DNA of 64,000 bases. Origin: Burkholderia sp. Bp8992. GTDB lineage: Bacteria > Pseudomonadota > Gammaproteobacteria > Burkholderiales > Burkholderiaceae. The notes beneath the pieces were generated by a model, which saw nothing but the letters and a program-made list of their open reading frames with translations, had not been told where the DNA came from and searched no databases. The stretch lies in NCBI RefSeq assembly GCF_003853705.1, contig NZ_QTQI01000016.1:62001-126000 (forward strand). The letters run 5' to 3'. Both the position numbers and the translations under genes were made by a program. This document shows, one piece after another, positions 28,966 to 37,602 of the stretch (its first letter is position 1; each line of letters begins with the position of its first letter).

Positions 28966-29178
28966 ATGACAACCATTACCCTGAAGGTCAACGAACCGAT
29001 CGATGTCGCGCTGCGGCGATTCCGCCGCGACATCGAGAAAACCGGGCTGATCCGGGAGCTGCGCAGTCGTACCGGCTATGAAAAGCCGACGACGGAACGC
29101 AAGCGGAAAAAGGCCAGCGCCGTGGCCAGGCAGCGCCTGCGGGCGAAGCGCATGCTGCCGCCGCGCAAGATGTACTAG
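28966..29178 (+). CDS. rpsU: 30S ribosomal protein bS21 paralogue
   Basis: This 70-residue protein is a clear S21: [21 protein letters not shown], then [16 protein letters not shown], then a very basic tail [15 protein letters not shown]21 sits near the 3' end of 16S rRNA and helps recognition of start sites. The usual rpsU gene in proteobacteria lies with dnaG and rpoD; this one lies with unknown small ORFs, so it is probably an extra copy. AACAGGA precedes the ATG. Confidence 0.93.
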   Translation: MTTITLKVNEPIDVALRRFRRDIEKTGLIRELRSRTGYEKPTTERKRKKASAVARQRLRAKRMLPPRKMY

Positions 29179-29187
29179 GAGAGCATC

Positions 29188-29394
29188 GTGTACAACATGC
29201 CGGCCGAGGCGCCCCCGTTCTTCCCGTTGACGAAATGCGAAGTCGATCTCGATCGGCAGAAAGACATGGTGACACTGCTGCCGAGCTTCTATGCGTTCGG
29301 GTGCGAGTACACCAGCCGCGGTTTTCTGATCGGGCGGGACGATGCGTTCAAGCTGATCGCCGCGCTGGAGAAGGCGCTCAGCATTCAGGGGTGA
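29188..29394 (+). CDS. Small hypothetical protein
   Basis: This is a 68-residue ORF that starts with GTG at 29188, directly after AGGAGAG and only 9 bases past the rpsU stop codon, so it is very likely cotranslated with rpsU. An ATG three codons in is an alternative. It has a FYAFGCEYTSRGFLIGRDDAFK segment but no family I recognise. Confidence 0.65.
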   Translation: MYNMPAEAPPFFPLTKCEVDLDRQKDMVTLLPSFYAFGCEYTSRGFLIGRDDAFKLIAALEKALSIQG

Positions 29395-29444
29395 GGCGGG
29401 TGGCGATTCGTCGCGATGGTGCGTACGAACCCGCACCGGTCTCG

Positions 29445-30464
29445 TCACACATGCCCCTCATGTTCGATCGCCCCACCACGCCCCGTCGGTACTGCCACCC
29501 TCACCGGTACGCCTGACGCTTTAGCCGCCCGCTTCGCCCACATCGCCGTCAAAATCGGCACGAGAATCGCCGTCACGAGGCAGGCCGTCGCGACGATCGC
29601 CGTCGCGGCCGGCACCATCGGCTTGAACTTCGGAATCATCTCGCCGATGATCGCCGGGTTCGCGACCGCGGCGCCGGCCGTCGACGACGCGGCGAGCCCG
29701 GCAGTCCCGTTGCCGCCGCCGAAAAACTTGTCCGCGAGAATCAGCGGCACCCCCGTCACGACGATCACCGCGAGCCCGAGCGCGATGCCCGGCAGCCCGC
29801 TCTTCGCGATCACGTTCAGATCGATGCCGTTGCCGAGCGCGAAGCCGAAGAACGGGATCAGCGGATGCACGCAGCGCCCGAACAGCTCGCGCAAATCCTC
29901 ATCGAGGTTGCCGAGCGTGAAGCCGATCATGAACGGCAGCACTGCGCCGACGAACAGCCGCGTCTCGAACACCGCGACACCGGCCGCGCCGAGGATCAGC
30001 ATACTGACGAGCGGCCCCGATTCGATCGACATCAGCACGAACGCGCCGGCTTCTTCCTTGCTGCCGTACTGCTGCATCACGGCCGCATAGAGGCCGCCAT
30101 TGGTCATGTCCATCGACGTCGTGATCGCGAGCAGCGACAGGCCCGCGAAGAGGCCCGTGCGGATGCCGTCGTCGGGGATGAACTGCGCGGCGATCAGGGT
30201 CGCGAGCCACGCGACCACGATCTTCGTCGCGAGCAGCGTACCCGACTTGCGCAGCACGACACCGGTCGCGCGCAGGTTGATCGTCGCACCCATGCAGAAG
30301 AACCACACGGCGAGGATCGGCACGGTGCCCGCGATCAGCCCGTTGGTGAACGAGCCGAAGTACTTCCCGGCGTTCGGTGCGAACGTGTGCACGCACGCGC
30401 CGAGCAGCATCGGGACCAGCATGAGCCCGCCCGGAATGCGGTCGATGGCCTGTTTCAGCTTCAC
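29445..30464 (-). CDS. kdgT: 2-keto-3-deoxygluconate permease
   Basis: This 339-residue inner-membrane carrier belongs to the KdgT family, which takes up 2-keto-3-deoxygluconate with protons. It has about ten helices and the family segments [14 protein letters not shown] near the start, [16 protein letters not shown] in the middle and [13 protein letters not shown] later. The start is GTG at 30464 with GGAGGAGAC just upstream. It is divergent from the IclR-type regulator. No kdgK or kdgA is next to it, so the later steps must be encoded elsewhere. Confidence 0.93.
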   Translation of the reverse strand: MKLKQAIDRIPGGLMLVPMLLGACVHTFAPNAGKYFGSFTNGLIAGTVPILAVWFFCMGATINLRATGVVLRKSGTLLATKIVVAWLATLIAAQFIPDDGIRTGLFAGLSLLAITTSMDMTNGGLYAAVMQQYGSKEEAGAFVLMSIESGPLVSMLILGAAGVAVFETRLFVGAVLPFMIGFTLGNLDEDLRELFGRCVHPLIPFFGFALGNGIDLNVIAKSGLPGIALGLAVIVVTGVPLILADKFFGGGNGTAGLAASSTAGAAVANPAIIGEMIPKFKPMVPAATAIVATACLVTAILVPILTAMWAKRAAKASGVPVRVAVPTGRGGAIEHEGHV

Positions 30465-30533
30465 GTCTCCTCCGTGGACGTCGATGCGTCCCGTTGTCGA
30501 ATGATGTCTGCTGACTGACTATAGGAGAATATT

Positions 30534-30548
30534 CGGAACGGTGGTCCG
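30534..30548. promoter_or_regulatory. Candidate IclR/KdgR operator, site 1
   Basis: CGGAACGGTGGTCCG is a pseudo-palindrome (CGGA...TCCG). Its flank ATTCGGAAC (30531-30539) is the exact reverse complement of GTTCCGAAT at 30652-30660. It lies about 70 bases upstream of kdgT, where it would overlap the -35 region. Regulator assignment is inferred from the adjacent IclR gene. Confidence 0.5.
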
Positions 30549-30642
30549 TTTTTGTGAATTCCAATGATGGTCGTATACCCGTAATCCACGACGGCATTGA
30601 AACGACAGGAATCTATCGATCGTTGCCGCTAGATAACAAATC

Positions 30643-30657
30643 CGGATCGACGTTCCG
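30643..30657. promoter_or_regulatory. Candidate IclR/KdgR operator, site 2
   Basis: CGGATCGACGTTCCG is a stronger pseudo-palindrome with arms CGGA-CG/CG-TCCG. It is 109 bases from site 1 in the opposite orientation, and 157 bases upstream of the IclR gene. Two matching sites in one divergent region fit mutual control of kdgT and the regulator. Confidence 0.5.
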
Positions 30658-30813
30658 AATTTTGAGGATGTGTGCTTCAATCTTCATCGGGGTGATCGGT
30701 GGCGACGGTGTCGGCGGCGTACCCCTTCCCCATGGAAATCCGGCTCGCGCGCTGGCCGTGCCGCGTAGCCGACGCGTTATGCTCTCCCGCTTCGCACTTA
30801 CGGATTCACGGAC

Positions 30814-31695
30814 ATGACAGCAACGCCCAGGCAGCGCAAAGGCGATCAGGCGAACCAGGGGGCCGAAGCCGACGCTTCGGCGGCAGGGGCCGCCGAAAAG
30901 GCCGATTCGGTCGCGGCCGTCGGCAAGGTCTTCACGATCCTCGCCGCGCTCGGCGATCGCCGCGAGATCGGCATCAGCGAACTGTCGCAGCATCTCGGCA
31001 TGTCGAAGACCACGGTTCATCGTTTCCTGCAGACGCTGAAGACGCTCGGCTACGTTGCGCAGGAGGGCGAGACCGACCGCTACCGGCTCACGATCCGGCT
31101 GTTCGAGCTGGGCAGCAAGGCGCTGGAAAGCGTGGACCTCGTGCGCGAGGCCGATCTCGAGATGCGCCGCATCGGGCAACTGACGCGCGAAGCCGTGCAC
31201 CTCGGCGCGTTCGACGAGGACGCGATCATCTACATCCACAAGATCGACGCCGATTACGGGCTGCGCATGCAGTCGCGGATCGGCCGGCGCAATCCGCTGT
31301 ACAGCACGGCGATCGGCAAGGTGCTGCTCGCATGGATGACGCCCGACGAAGCGCGCGCGGTGCTGGCCGGCATCGAGTTCAGGAAGTCGACGGCGAAGAC
31401 GCTCGCGTCGGCGGACGCGGTGATGAGCATCCTGCCGCACGTGCGGCAGCAGGGCTACGGCGAGGACAACGAGGAACAGGAAGACGGCCTGCTGTGTCTC
31501 GCGGTGCCCGTGTTCGACCGTTTCGATCGCGTGATCGCGGGGCTGTCGCTGTCGTTCCCGACGATGCGTTGCGGCGCGGACACGAAAGCGCATTACGTCG
31601 CTCTGCTAAAGGAGGCCGGTCGGGCGATTTCCGCGCGGCTCGGGCATCGTCAGGAGGCGACGGGTATCGAGGCGGCAGCGATCGTGCACGATTGA
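30814..31695 (+). CDS. kdgR: IclR-family transcriptional regulator, KdgR-like
   Basis: This is a 293-residue regulator. After a low-complexity head of about 35 residues comes the winged helix (ISELSQHLGMSKTTVHRFLQTL) and then the IclR effector domain, with RRNPLYSTAIGKVLLAW and CLAVPVFDRFDRVIAGLSLS. KdgR proteins respond to 2-keto-3-deoxygluconate and control its uptake. Being divergent from kdgT supports the name. The extra Ala/Gly/Glu-rich N-terminus is unusual and could reflect a later true start. Confidence 0.88.
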   Translation: MTATPRQRKGDQANQGAEADASAAGAAEKADSVAAVGKVFTILAALGDRREIGISELSQHLGMSKTTVHRFLQTLKTLGYVAQEGETDRYRLTIRLFELGSKALESVDLVREADLEMRRIGQLTREAVHLGAFDEDAIIYIHKIDADYGLRMQSRIGRRNPLYSTAIGKVLLAWMTPDEARAVLAGIEFRKSTAKTLASADAVMSILPHVRQQGYGEDNEEQEDGLLCLAVPVFDRFDRVIAGLSLSFPTMRCGADTKAHYVALLKEAGRAISARLGHRQEATGIEAAAIVHD

Positions 31696-31778
31696 GCGTG
31701 CCGCATGCGGCGCTACAATCGGTGCCGCGCCGGCCGCGAACCGGCGAACCTCGAACACGACTACGTGAAGGACGAACC

Positions 31779-32156
31779 ATGGGGATGAAAATGTCGATGC
31801 GCGCGTGCATCGCGATGCTGGCGATCTGCGCGAGCCTGGGCACGAACGGCGCGCAGGCAAAAAGCACGGTGGATTGCGGGCAGCTCAATGCCGCCACGAG
31901 CGGCCCGGACGACAACTTCCGGCCGCCGGCGTCCGGCACGGTCATCGGCACAGGGCGAGCGTATTTCTACTCGGCACCCGACGCGCAGTGCATGACGAAG
32001 CGGACCTTCATCGTGCCGGGCGATTCGGTGACCGTCTACAAGTCGCACGGGCGCTGGTACAACATCATGTACGTGAACGGCAAGACCGGCGACGACTTCG
32101 AAGGCTGGGTCGAGCTGAGCCGCGTGCGGCTCGGCGGTCAGTACGGCGCGCAATGA
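31779..32156 (+). CDS. Exported SH3-like hypothetical protein
   Basis: This is a 125-residue protein with a signal peptide cleaved near residues 27-28 (NGAQAKS). The mature part, with GRAYFYSAPDAQC, FIVPGDSVTVYKSHGRWYNIMY and FEGWVELSRV, has the pattern of a bacterial SH3-like domain. Two mature cysteines could form a disulfide. Such domains often bind cell-wall components. It converges with the EAL gene, with 31 bases between them. Confidence 0.75.
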   Translation: MGMKMSMRACIAMLAICASLGTNGAQAKSTVDCGQLNAATSGPDDNFRPPASGTVIGTGRAYFYSAPDAQCMTKRTFIVPGDSVTVYKSHGRWYNIMYVNGKTGDDFEGWVELSRVRLGGQYGAQ

Positions 32157-32187
32157 CCGCCGGCCGTAAGCGCCGGGCGCGATACCG

Positions 32188-33762
32188 CTACGCCGACGCC
32201 CACGCGAAATCGCGTTTCAGGTTCTCCGCGCGCTGCGGCCGCCGATACAGATAGCCCTGCGCATACTGAATCCCGACCGCGTGCAGCGCGCGATGCTGCG
32301 CTTCCGTTTCCACGCCTTCCGCGATGATCTTCAGGTCGTAGTGATGCGCGAGGGCCGCGATTCCCTCGATCAGCCTTGCGCCGCCGCCGTTCAACTGCGC
32401 GACGAACTGCCGATCGATCTTCACGTAGTCGAACGGGAAGCGCGACAGCATGTCGAGATTGCTGTGATGCGTGCCGAAATCGTCGATCGCGAACTTCGCG
32501 CCTTTCGATCGGAGTGCGTGGAATATTTCGGTGGTCCGCGCATTCTTTTCGAGCAGGATGCGTTCGGTGACTTCGAGCACCAGCGTGAAGCCGGGCGGCA
32601 GCGCGTGGATCGCCTCCTCGACGACGGCCACGAACCGCGCACGCTCGAGATCCTGCGGCGCGACGTTCACCGCAATGCGCAGCGGCGCGGACGGCGTCAG
32701 CGCGGCCAGTTCGGATACGGCCGTTCGCAGCACGAATTCGGTCACCTTCGGCAGCACCGTGCTCGCTTCCACCTGCGGGATGAACACGGCCGGGCTGATG
32801 GCCCCCCACTTCGGATGCTGCCAGCGCAGCAGCGCCTCGACACCCACGGTCCTGCGCGTCTGCACATCGACGATCGGCTGGTACACGACATGAAACTCGT
32901 TGTGCCTGAGTCCGTGGCGAACGGCTTTCAGCAACAGCCGCCGCGGCGCCATCGCCAGCAGGTAGGCGGCCATCACGAGGCCGTCGGCCAGCAGCACGAT
33001 CGTCACGGCGATCAACCGGTAGTGGCCCTGGACGTGCGAAGCGTACTGAGCCGACTCGACGACCGACACCGTGAACGGCCAGCGTTGCGATGCAATCGAG
33101 GTGCCGCCGGCGGGGCCTGCGCGCGATTCCGGCGTGAACTTTCCTTGCTCGTCGAGACGGCCCGATCCGGCGATCGACAGCGTGGCGGTTTCCGTCCCGT
33201 TGCGGACGCTCGGTGCGAGCGCGTCGACCACGTAGTCGCCTTCGATCAGGTACAGGACACCCGCGCCATGCGCGGTGGCGCGATACATGGCCAGCACCGG
33301 GATACCGTGCTGAAACGGCGTCTGGCGCAGCAGCGTGACGATCGTCGAGCCCGGTTCGGGCTCACGCGTGTACGCGTCGAGCGGCAGATCGATCGCACCG
33401 AGCGCCGACGAGCACATGACGCGGCCATCGTTCACCAGCGCGACGGCGCGCAGGTAGCGCAGGCGAGTGCTCACTTCGGCGAGCGTCCGGAATATCGTCG
33501 CGCAGGGGCGCCCGACGAGTGCGGTCAGCTCGTCCGCATGCCGCATGCGAGCGCCGTCGAGGATGCGGTCCACCGTGGCCACGATGTCGTTCGCGGCGAC
33601 ACGTTCCTGCATGGTGACGGCATCGCGGGCGTAGCGATCGGCAAGCACGATCGCGCCGGCAGGCACGAGCACGCAAACGATTACGGCGATGAAAAAGACG
33701 GCCCGCGGCCACGCGCCGCTGCGCTGGAAAACGGACTTCGAGCCTGGTATGAGCGCCGGCAT
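32188..33762 (-). CDS. Membrane c-di-GMP phosphodiesterase (CSS-motif sensor, EAL domain)
   Basis: This is a protein of about 524 residues with two membrane helices flanking a periplasmic CSS domain (RVMCSSALG), then a cytoplasmic EAL domain from about residue 300. Catalytic features are intact: GVEALLRW, the Asn in AVNVAPQDL, Glu in EVTERIL, IDDFGTHHSNL, KIDRQF and AEGVETEAQ. It should hydrolyse c-di-GMP. In relatives, periplasmic thiol/disulfide exchange at the CSS cysteine controls activity. I start it at the ATG at 33762, with AAAGG upstream; a GTG at 33834 would add 24 residues. Confidence 0.87.
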   Translation of the reverse strand: MPALIPGSKSVFQRSGAWPRAVFFIAVIVCVLVPAGAIVLADRYARDAVTMQERVAANDIVATVDRILDGARMRHADELTALVGRPCATIFRTLAEVSTRLRYLRAVALVNDGRVMCSSALGAIDLPLDAYTREPEPGSTIVTLLRQTPFQHGIPVLAMYRATAHGAGVLYLIEGDYVVDALAPSVRNGTETATLSIAGSGRLDEQGKFTPESRAGPAGGTSIASQRWPFTVSVVESAQYASHVQGHYRLIAVTIVLLADGLVMAAYLLAMAPRRLLLKAVRHGLRHNEFHVVYQPIVDVQTRRTVGVEALLRWQHPKWGAISPAVFIPQVEASTVLPKVTEFVLRTAVSELAALTPSAPLRIAVNVAPQDLERARFVAVVEEAIHALPPGFTLVLEVTERILLEKNARTTEIFHALRSKGAKFAIDDFGTHHSNLDMLSRFPFDYVKIDRQFVAQLNGGGARLIEGIAALAHHYDLKIIAEGVETEAQHRALHAVGIQYAQGYLYRRPQRAENLKRDFAWASA

Positions 33763-34296
33763 TCCCGCGTTGCCTTTGATGTTGTACGCATGGAGAGGCA
33801 AGTCGAACCGATGGGGTGCGCGTGCGGCGCGCACGCGTCATGCCCGGTTCGGGCGATCCGGCTTGCGCATCGATATCGCGATGCAAACCGGGTCAACGAT
33901 CGTGATGGGCCTCGGCCACAGCTCCGTCGCGATCGGTCATGCAGTCCGGCGGCGCGCGTCGATAACATGTGCCTTCCGCACATCTATATTGACGTAGCAC
34001 ACCGAAAAAAACCCCGACCGCAGGGTCGTGCGGCCGGGTCGAAAGACACCGTCTCTTGGCACGAGGATGGTGCGCGGCAAGTATAAGATGCGGCGCGCTA
34101 TTACGAAATATTATTGATTAAAAATTGGTGCAGTTTTGTGATTGTGTCTCAAAACGAAACATTGTCGCGACATGCCGTTTTCAGACGACGTGTCGCCGGC
34201 GCGCATTTCCGAAAGGATTGCGAAAGAATGGGCTGCCGCTGAAGAGGCTTGACGTGGAACGAACGATGCAGGGGCGTCGGTCGGCGCGGCCGCGAT
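33763..34296. other. 534-bp gene-free region, AT-rich in part, with an orphan terminator
   Basis: No protein gene is supported here. The segment contains an intrinsic terminator on the minus strand (34005-34038, listed separately) and an AT-rich stretch at about 34095-34175 that could hold promoters. The nearest minus-strand gene upstream of the terminator ends more than 250 bases away, which leaves room for a small RNA. Confidence 0.55.
34005..34038 (-). terminator. Intrinsic terminator, minus strand
   Basis: Read on the minus strand, the stem arms CCCGGCCGCA and TGCGGTCGGG pair over ten positions with one mismatch around a 6-base loop and are followed by seven T residues. This is a textbook rho-independent signal. 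It ends whatever is transcribed leftward from the 34040-34300 interval and insulates the EAL gene. Confidence 0.75.
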
Positions 34297-34602
34297 TCAG
34301 AAATCGTTGCGCATCTGATGAAGCAGGGCGCCGGGCGACTGGTGCGTATCGACCGCGGTGAGGACATCGGTCAGGAACCACGGCAGGTTCAGTTGCGTAT
34401 CGGAATCGCCGACGCAGACGCGGATCGGCGGGGCCTTCGACGGCGAGCGGGCGTTCTGCGCAGCCTCTCGCGACGGGACACAGTTTTTCCCATGTGCCTG
34501 GACGGGAGCCGGCGCGGTGGCGCCGGACGGTGCGCCGGCGATTGCCGGCAAGCTGACGGCGGCAAGCAGGGTCAGGACAGCAGCAGTGGCAACGCGTTTC
34601 AT
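34297..34602 (-). CDS. Small exported hypothetical protein
   Basis: This is a 101-residue protein with a clear signal peptide (MKRVATAAVLTLLAAVSLPAIA, cleaved after AGA) and a mature part with two cysteines (KNCVPS and RVCVGDSD). No family is recognised. The ATG at 34602 has GGAG about 8 bases upstream. It lies 50 bases downstream of the AraC gene on the same strand, so they may be cotranscribed. Confidence 0.7.
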   Translation of the reverse strand: MKRVATAAVLTLLAAVSLPAIAGAPSGATAPAPVQAHGKNCVPSREAAQNARSPSKAPPIRVCVGDSDTQLNLPWFLTDVLTAVDTHQSPGALLHQMRNDF

Positions 34603-34652
34603 GAGGATTCTCCGGCGATGCCCGTTCGACCGCGCGGGCCGGCGCGAGTTCG

Positions 34653-35699
34653 TCAGGCGCGCGCGACGCTGGCCGGCCGCGCCGGCTGCCGGCTGCGCCA
34701 CTGCTGCGGCGATTCGCCGGTCCAGCGCCGGAACGCGCGCGTGAATGCGCTGTGTTCCGAATAGCCGAGCAGCCAGGCGACTTCCGCCAGCGTCAGCCGC
34801 GGATCGTTCAGGTGATCGATCGCGAGCCGTCGCCGCGTGTCTTCGCGCAGGAACCGGTAGTTCAGCCCGAGTTCGGCCAGCCGGCGATGCAGCGTGCGCG
34901 ACGACACATGCAGTTCCGACGCGATCTGCTCGATGCTGGCTTCGCCTTGCGTCAGCAGGCGCGCGACGGCTTCGCGCACCGACTGTTCGAGGTCATCGGT
35001 CTGCCGCAGTTCGGCGAGCAGCGCGCTCGCCTGGCGTTCCATCATGTACCGCAGTGCGTCGTCCGGCTGTTGCAGCGGCTGCGTGAGCAGGCGCAACGGA
35101 AAGGCGAGCCGGTTCACCGGCTGGCCGAACCGCACCGGGCAGCCGAAGTAATCGACGTACGGCTGCGCGTCGCCGGGCGACGGATGCACGAAGCAGACTT
35201 CGTCGGGCCCGTTGCGCGTGCCGGTGATGTTGCGCGCGAACTGGACGATCGCGGTCAGCGCGACTTCGTCGACGAGCGGGCCGAGCGGCTCGGGCGCATC
35301 GTGCCATTCGATCGCGACCGACGTCGCCTCGACCCGCACTTCCATGCGCGCGACGTTCGCGATCAGGTGTTCGTATTGCTGCCAGCGCGCGAGCGCGGCA
35401 CCGGCGTCGCGGCATGCATGCAGCGCATAGCCGAGCGCACCGAGATGCGCGGGCGTGATCCGCTGGCCCACGTGCAGGCCGAGCAGCGGATCGTCGAGCG
35501 CACGGACCGCGCGTTCGAGCAGCCCGCGCCAATGCGCGCTTGCATACAGCGTCAGGCCGCGATCGTCCTCGGGCGGCCGCGCCTCGCCGAGCACGCGGAC
35601 AGCATCCTGGCCGTGCTCGGACAGATAGTCGAACAGCAGCCGCACGTAGGTGCTCGAGTAGTAGACGCGCTGAGTCGCGAGCGGAGAAGCGGCGGGCAT
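34653..35699 (-). CDS. AraC-family regulator with OruR/ArgR-type N-terminal domain
   Basis: This is a 348-residue regulator. The N-terminal arabinose-binding-like domain found in OruR, VirS and fatty-acid regulators spans about residues 20-210. It is followed by a two-helix-turn-helix AraC domain (IEQIASELHVSSRTLHRRLAE and LAEVAWLLGYSEHSAFTRAFRRWTG). It is divergent from a sterol-desaturase-like gene. A pair of 13-bp direct repeats spaced by 21 bp lies directly before its start, as expected for an AraC-type site. Confidence 0.9.
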   Translation of the reverse strand: MPAASPLATQRVYYSSTYVRLLFDYLSEHGQDAVRVLGEARPPEDDRGLTLYASAHWRGLLERAVRALDDPLLGLHVGQRITPAHLGALGYALHACRDAGAALARWQQYEHLIANVARMEVRVEATSVAIEWHDAPEPLGPLVDEVALTAIVQFARNITGTRNGPDEVCFVHPSPGDAQPYVDYFGCPVRFGQPVNRLAFPLRLLTQPLQQPDDALRYMMERQASALLAELRQTDDLEQSVREAVARLLTQGEASIEQIASELHVSSRTLHRRLAELGLNYRFLREDTRRRLAIDHLNDPRLTLAEVAWLLGYSEHSAFTRAFRRWTGESPQQWRSRQPARPASVARA

Positions 35700-35701
35700 G
35701 G

Positions 35702-35735
35702 CGGAAAGTGTCAAGTAATCGTCGGCAAGTGTCAA
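35702..35735. promoter_or_regulatory. Direct repeats with 21-bp period, candidate AraC-type operator
   Basis: CGGAAAGTGTCAA (35702-35714) and CGGCAAGTGTCAA (35723-35735) differ at one base and are exactly 21 bp apart, two turns of the helix. That phasing suits two AraC-type subunits bound on one face. On the minus strand each repeat includes TTGACA, so the site would overlap a -35 box of the regulator gene. It sits between the AraC gene and the desaturase gene. Confidence 0.6.
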
Positions 35736-35793
35736 CGCGGGCCGACCCGTGCGCGACCATACTGCCCGGCAGTTCCTGATCGAGACTGCCGAC

Positions 35794-36810
35794 ATGCCGA
35801 CCGAGTTGATGACGTGGCTCCATGCGTTCCTGGGTAACGACGTGGACTGGAAGCAGGTGCTGCTGATCGGCATGACGCCCGTATTCCTGATCGCGTTCGC
35901 GATCGAATACGCGGTGATGACCGGGCGCGGGCGCCGTGAGCCGTTTCGCTGGAAGGAGATCGTCGCGAACCTGTCGCTCGGCGCCGGTTATCAGGTGGCC
36001 GAGACCGTGATGGGGCTTCTGTTCACGGGCGCGATCTTCGCGTGGGTCTACCGGCACCGGCTGTTCGACGTGCCGGTGAACGGCTGCACGATCGTGCCGA
36101 TCTTCGTCCTCGTCGAATTCTGCTACTACTGGTTTCATCGCACTTCGCACCGCGTGCGCTGGTTCTGGGCTGCGCATGTGCCGCATCACAGCGGCGAAGT
36201 GATGAACTTCACGACGGCGATGCGGCAGTCGCTGCTGAATGCATTCGTCGGCGTGTTCGTGTTCTACCTGCCGCCCGTGTGGCTCGGCATTCCGCCTGCC
36301 GTCGTGCTGTTCCTGCTCGCGGTCGATCTCGCGTACCAGTACTTCGTGCATACCGAAGCGATCGGGCGGCTGCCGCGCTGGTTCGAGTACGTGTTCGACA
36401 CACCGTCGAACCATCGCGCGCATCACAGCCGCAATCCGCGTTATATCGACAGGAATTACGGCGGCGTGCTGATCATTTTCGACCGGATGTTCGGTACGTA
36501 TGTCGAGGAAACGGAACCGGTCGACTACGGAATCACGCAGCAGATTCGTTCGTACAACTTCCTGGTGCTGAACGTGCACGAATTCGTCGACATGTGGCGC
36601 GACGTGTTCGCACCCGGGCCGGTGCTGCAGCGTTTGAAACACCTGTGGATGCCGCCCGAGTGGGAGCGGCCGGGGCATCGGCCGATCCATACATGGAGCG
36701 TCGAGCGACAGGGCGAGGGCGACGCCACGGTGCCGCGCATCGCGCCGGGCGAGGACGCGACGGCATCCGGGCGCAAGATCGTACAAGCCGCCCGGACGCG
36801 TTCGGGCTAG
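35794..36810 (+). CDS. Sterol desaturase / fatty acid hydroxylase family membrane protein
   Basis: This is a 338-residue di-iron membrane oxygenase. Several helices surround the three histidine boxes HRTSH, HVPHHSG and HRAHH, which bind the two irons; a further NYGGVLIIFDRMFGTY segment is typical of the superfamily. Members hydroxylate or desaturate sterols, carotenoids or lipids. The C-terminal 50 residues are polar and poorly conserved. The start at 35794 is preferred to an upstream GTG at 35749. The AraC protein encoded divergently is the likely controller. Confidence 0.88.
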   Translation: MPTELMTWLHAFLGNDVDWKQVLLIGMTPVFLIAFAIEYAVMTGRGRREPFRWKEIVANLSLGAGYQVAETVMGLLFTGAIFAWVYRHRLFDVPVNGCTIVPIFVLVEFCYYWFHRTSHRVRWFWAAHVPHHSGEVMNFTTAMRQSLLNAFVGVFVFYLPPVWLGIPPAVVLFLLAVDLAYQYFVHTEAIGRLPRWFEYVFDTPSNHRAHHSRNPRYIDRNYGGVLIIFDRMFGTYVEETEPVDYGITQQIRSYNFLVLNVHEFVDMWRDVFAPGPVLQRLKHLWMPPEWERPGHRPIHTWSVERQGEGDATVPRIAPGEDATASGRKIVQAARTRSG

Positions 36811-36846
36811 GCTGGGCGTTTTCCTCGACGAAAGGCGCGGCGGGCG

Positions 36847-37517
36847 ATGACAAGGAAAGTATTCTGGGACGATCCCTACCGGACCACGCTGGATACCGTC
36901 GTCACGCACGTCGACGGCGATCGCGTAAGAGTGGACGCGACCATCTTCTTCGCGTTTTCAGGCGGCCAGGAAAGCGATGCGGGGTCGCTGGGCGACTATC
37001 CCGTCATCCAGGCCGAGAAGCTGGGCCTCGACATCGTCTATACGCTTCCGCATGACCACGCGCTGCGCGCCGGGGATCCGGTGACCTGGCGCATCGACTG
37101 GGCGCGCCGTTACCGGCTGATGCGCCTGCACTTCGCGGCCGAAATGGTGCTGCAACTGGTCTACCGCTCAGGCCCGGTATCGAGCGCATCGGCGCGCATA
37201 TCGCGCAGGACAAGGCACGCATCGACTTCGCGAGCGGCACGAGCCTGTCGCCGCTGTTTCCGGAGATCGAATCGGCAGCGGCCGAGCTGTCGAAGCGCGA
37301 CCTGCCCATCGTGACCGACTTCAGCGATGTCGTCGCGCAACGCCGCTTCTGGACGGTCGACGGCTTTGCGACGATGGCGTGCGGCGGCACGCATCCGGCG
37401 ACGACCGGCGAGATCGGCATGCTGACGCTCAAGCGCAAGAACACCGGGAAGGGCAAGGAGCGGATTGAGGTCATGCTGCTCGAGCCGTCGGTGGCGGCCC
37501 GACCTTCAGGTTCATGA
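36847..37517 (+). pseudogene. Alanyl-tRNA editing (AlaX-like) gene, broken by a frameshift
   Basis: The gene would encode about 223 residues that remove alanine wrongly attached to other tRNAs. The first part (MTRKVFWDDPYRTTL, FFAFSGGQESDAG, RLHFAAEMV) is in one frame up to about 37167. The rest (PGIERIGAHIAQDKARIDF, MACGGTHPATTGEIG, LKRKNTGKGKERIEV) is in another frame from about 37170. A single missing base near 37168-37170 explains this: the two frames together give a full-length editing protein. The bases around the break are not a long homopolymer. It is either a real inactivating deletion or a sequencing error. Confidence 0.85.
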
Positions 37518-37602
37518 TCGACGCGAACGGAATCACGATCTCCGCTACGTGATTGCCGTCGGATCGACGCTGGCCGGCTGCCGCCGGCCGGTGTGCCGGC
37601 GC

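Larger units (their letters stand above)
30465..30813. other. 349-bp kdgT-kdgR intergenic control region
   Basis: This is the shared promoter region of two divergent genes. It holds two similar 15-bp pseudo-palindromes, listed separately. On the minus strand a TATAGT at about 30517-30522 could be the kdgT -10 box, with the first palindrome overlapping the expected -35 position. I see no gene in it. Confidence 0.6.

Noticed and set aside
34993-36909. 638-residue minus-strand open frame across the AraC and desaturase genes
   Set aside because: It spans a divergent pair of real genes and their operator, and reads as low-complexity Arg/His sequence.
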